Source: an uncultured Clostridia bacterium
GTDB lineage: Bacteria; Bacillota; Clostridia; Christensenellales; CAG-917
Length of the DNA stretch: 63,641 bases
Assembly: GCA_947581925.1 (NCBI GenBank)
Contig: CANPWB010000007.1
Span: 1-63,641, forward strand
Direction: 5' to 3'
Part shown: positions 63,566 to 63,641 of the stretch, one piece after another
How the letters are laid out: each line of letters opens with the position of its first letter
Numbering within the stretch: position 1 is the first letter of the stretch
Made by a program: the position numbers and the translations under genes
Notes under the pieces: generated by a model
Seen by the model: only the letters and a program-made list of their open reading frames with translations
Told to the model about the DNA's origin: nothing
Database searches by the model: none

Positions 63566-63641
63566 TACGCAGTGAGGGCGGGTCTGCACCCCAAAAAATC
63601 ACTTCGTAATTATTTTGGGGACCCCGCAATCTCTTATACAG
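63566..63641. repeat. Family A repeat at the window edge
   Basis: The window ends in a reversed copy of the composite repeat (GCAGTGAGGGCGGGTCTGC, then a CCCCAAAAAATCACT...TTTTGGGGACCCC palindrome), truncated by the edge. Confidence 0.7.

Overview
The window looks like part of the chromosome of an uncultured, spore-lineage Clostridia (Bacillota). It carries a SCIFF precursor/maturase pair, spoVG, SpoVB-like and SpoIVFB-like genes, a DUF421-DUF4363 pair, and the TIGR03960/TIGR03936/rng cluster typical of Firmicutes. Genes fall in short, tightly packed operons. Several intergenic gaps hold families of structured repeats. No tRNA or rRNA gene and no CRISPR array was seen.

Region 1 (1-10.3 kb) is the right end of an integrated mobile element whose left end lies outside the window. 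Its cargo is a three-gene, leftward, translationally coupled operon: a DUF6361-type protein, a two-HxK phospholipase D-family protein and a large SNF2-like helicase. This looks like an anti-phage or anti-plasmid defence system. The operon is followed by a perfect 14-bp terminator and preceded by a promoter whose -35 region holds a 7-bp dyad. To its right is a ~1 kb region with few genes: six repeats of a Shine-Dalgarno-like motif, some starting tiny overlapping ORFs, flanked by a long split inverted repeat. Then come two small element genes, a TnpW-like peptide and a TnpX-type large serine recombinase.

Region 2 (10.3-16 kb) holds the SCIFF maturase and the SCIFF peptide (48 aa, six Cys) with its own promoter and an intervening terminator, an Orn/Lys/Arg decarboxylase-family gene, a lipoprotein alpha/beta hydrolase and a membrane protein of unknown function. 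Region 3 (16.5-24.4 kb) holds an MDR oxidoreductase, then a leftward operon of ROK glucokinase, B12-type radical SAM protein, TIGR03936 protein and RNase G, and a SpoIVFB-like M50 protease. Region 4 (24.3-30.1 kb) is a condensed cell-shape and division cluster (ppx/gppA, maf, mreB, minD, minE-like) without mreC, mreD or minC, plus two half-size TSUP permeases.

Region 5 (30.2-44 kb): a 1555-aa lipoprotein-like, membrane-anchored surface protein of five ~290-aa modules, DUF421/DUF4363, a SpoVB-type flippase, murC, spoVG, an acyl-CoA synthetase-like gene and an M23 peptidase. Region 6 (44.4-52.1 kb): three ABC ATPase-permease fusions, two of them with nearly identical ATPase halves. Region 7 (52.3-63.6 kb): HAD-IIA phosphatase, a glycerol-1-phosphate dehydrogenase-like gene, a MATE pump, a YkvI-like transporter overlapping convergently with a metal-binding-tail protein, a TPR protein and membrane protein, and asd-dapA of the lysine pathway.

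The strongest candidates for something undescribed are the DUF6361/PLD/helicase operon with its dyad-overlapped promoter, the SD-repeat micro-ORF array, a helically phased TTCGACA array near 38.5 kb, and the composite palindromic repeat family, one copy of which supplies the 3' end of the MATE gene.
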